Source: Thermoplasmata archaeon
GTDB taxonomy: Archaea > Thermoplasmatota > Thermoplasmata > Thermoplasmatales > Thermoplasmataceae
Assembly (NCBI GenBank): GCA_021797225.1
Contig: JAKAAE010000095.1
Coordinates: 1-6,293 of the forward strand
Reading direction: 5' to 3'
Length of the DNA stretch: 6,293 nucleotides
A program made the translations under genes and the position numbers. Position 1 is the stretch's first letter, and the number at the start of each line of letters is the position of its first letter. The notes under the pieces are model-generated. The model saw only the letters and a program-made list of their open reading frames with translations. It did no database searches and was not told the DNA's origin. Of the stretch, positions 5,728 through 6,293 are shown piece by piece.

Positions 5728-6058
5728 TATTATAATCTAATTTAAGGCTTCTATATACTTTAACATTCTTAAAAATGTTATCGGGTGTATACTTAAGGAA
5801 TTTGGAGATGTTGACACCGTATTTATGTACTTTTTCTACGGATTTAAATACTACCGATACTGAAAATAGGCAGGAGCGATATTTTTGTTAACATAGGTCC
5901 AATGGCTATAAATCTTCAGTGTTTTGTTCCGCTCCTCCATATCACACAACAGGGTAATTATGCGCAGAAACTCCCCCACCCATTTCAAGGACCTGTGGCC
6001 ATGCGGTCGAACCCGGAGATCGTGCAATCGTGATATCTATATCCCCCAGAATATGCAT
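5728..6058 (-). pseudogene. Probable decayed coding remnant between tRNA-Thr and the right-edge gene
   Basis: This 331-base stretch holds no intact long gene. On the minus strand one frame starts with ATG at 6058 and reads HILGDIDITIARSPGSTAW, then PQVLEMGGG and a TGA at 5942-5944, a 38-residue ORF rich in GNN codons. Past that stop the same frame meets a TAG and a TAA, then is open again, reading FKSVEKVHKYGVNISKF and NIFKNVKVYRSL until it runs into the tRNA. This pattern suits a gene decayed by point mutations. Other frames are also open in the G+C-rich half, for example a plus-strand frame containing KIGRSDIFVNIGPMAINLQ, so the direction is uncertain. No family is recognised. The ATG is 7 bases after the right-edge gene, as in an operon. 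Confidence 0.35.
5865..6055. other. G+C-rich island (about 50%) in AT-rich DNA
   Basis: Hand counts of 5941-6000 and 6001-6060 give about 52% and 50% G+C, well above the surrounding chromosome. In AT-rich archaea such islands outside intact genes often mark structured RNA or acquired DNA. Potential pairings are AGGAGCG (5872-5878) with CGCTCCT (5930-5936), and AGGTCC (5895-5900) with GGACCT (5989-5994). These cross rather than nest. I do not see RNase P RNA or SRP RNA landmarks. Confidence 0.4.
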
Positions 6059-6065
6059 GCTTCTC

Positions 6066-6293
6066 TTATTCTGGAATAGGAGTTATGAGTTTCTCGTCTT
6101 TTGAATGTGGAATGTAAACATCCAAATCATTAAATTGCTTATCAGATACAACCTCTAAAATTGTTTTCTTCTCCATCATTTCCTTAGGCACTAAGTTCCC
6201 TACAGCAGTGAATTTAAGGTTAGTTAACAAATTCGCTGAACCAATATACTCTTTCATTCCATTGCGGTTTTGGGACAAAATTATTCGTGAGTT
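6066..6293 (-). CDS. C-terminal part of an unrecognised protein (runs off the right edge)
   Basis: The frame is open from the window edge for 75 codons to a TAA at 6066-6068, so the gene very probably begins outside. The internal TTG (6278) and ATG (6257) have no clear ribosome binding site. The visible segment begins NSRIILSQNRNG, continues through IGSANLLTNLKFTAVGNL and KKTILEVVSDKQFNDLDVY, and ends DEKLITPIPE. The alternation of short hydrophobic strands and polar turns suggests a soluble alpha/beta domain. The strand IILSQ followed by a loop and LLTNLKFTAVGN faintly recalls the sensor-strand region of HerA/FtsK-type P-loop ATPases. No Walker motif is in view, so this is only a thought. 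The 38-residue ORF of the decayed region starts 7 bases downstream. Confidence 0.5.
   Translation of the reverse strand, partial: NSRIILSQNRNGMKEYIGSANLLTNLKFTAVGNLVPKEMMEKKTILEVVSDKQFNDLDVYIPHSKDEKLITPIPE

Noticed and set aside
6004..6017. GGTCGAACCCGG resembling a tRNA T-arm
   Set aside because: No D or anticodon arm can be folded around it at proper spacing.
1..6293. CRISPR array or insertion sequence
   Set aside because: No regularly spaced repeats, no intact transposase and no paired terminal inverted repeats were found.

Overview
The window looks like an archaeal chromosome fragment. It is AT-rich (roughly one third G+C by eye). It carries an archaeal MCM helicase, the archaeal ribosomal order S13-S4-S11 (followed by what looks like the first codons of rpoD), TATA-box promoters at the expected distance upstream of genes, GGTGA-type ribosome binding sites and a tRNA gene without encoded CCA. 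The AT richness, very short leaders and the mcm-DUF424-rps13 order suggest a Ferroplasma-like member of the Thermoplasmatales. That placement is inference from composition and family knowledge, not from a database search.

Positions 1-3934 are core information-processing genes, all on the minus strand. Transcription runs from mcm (695 aa) into a DUF424 gene through a 4-base ATGA overlap. A new TATA box then starts rps13, rps4 and rps11. Spacings in that operon are 9 bases, an 8-base overlap and 2 bases, and the last gap leads to an ATG that is probably rpoD. S13, S4 and S11 are small-subunit ribosomal proteins, and MCM is the replicative helicase.

Positions 3935-4091 form an AT-rich divergent promoter region. 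It serves mcm on the minus strand, probably with a leaderless transcript, and an unrecognised 209-214 aa gene on the plus strand. That gene is followed by a possible 23-residue micro-ORF. A 14-base palindrome at 4803-4816 covers the convergent ends of this unit and of a small membrane protein gene on the minus strand.

Positions 4816-6293 look like accessory or decaying DNA around one tRNA gene. Here there is a small three-helix membrane protein, a short protein built of tandem units whose last unit lies in a shifted frame, a 5'-truncated plus-strand gene remnant, tRNA-Thr(GGT) with its own TATA box and an unusual T-loop, a roughly 50% G+C island that may be a decayed gene or a structured RNA, and the C-terminal end of a protein entering from the right edge. 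The most interesting point is the tandem-repeat gene. A 1-base offset at an A7 tract separates two copies whose differences are mostly synonymous, so the gene has either recently broken or is expressed by slippage.
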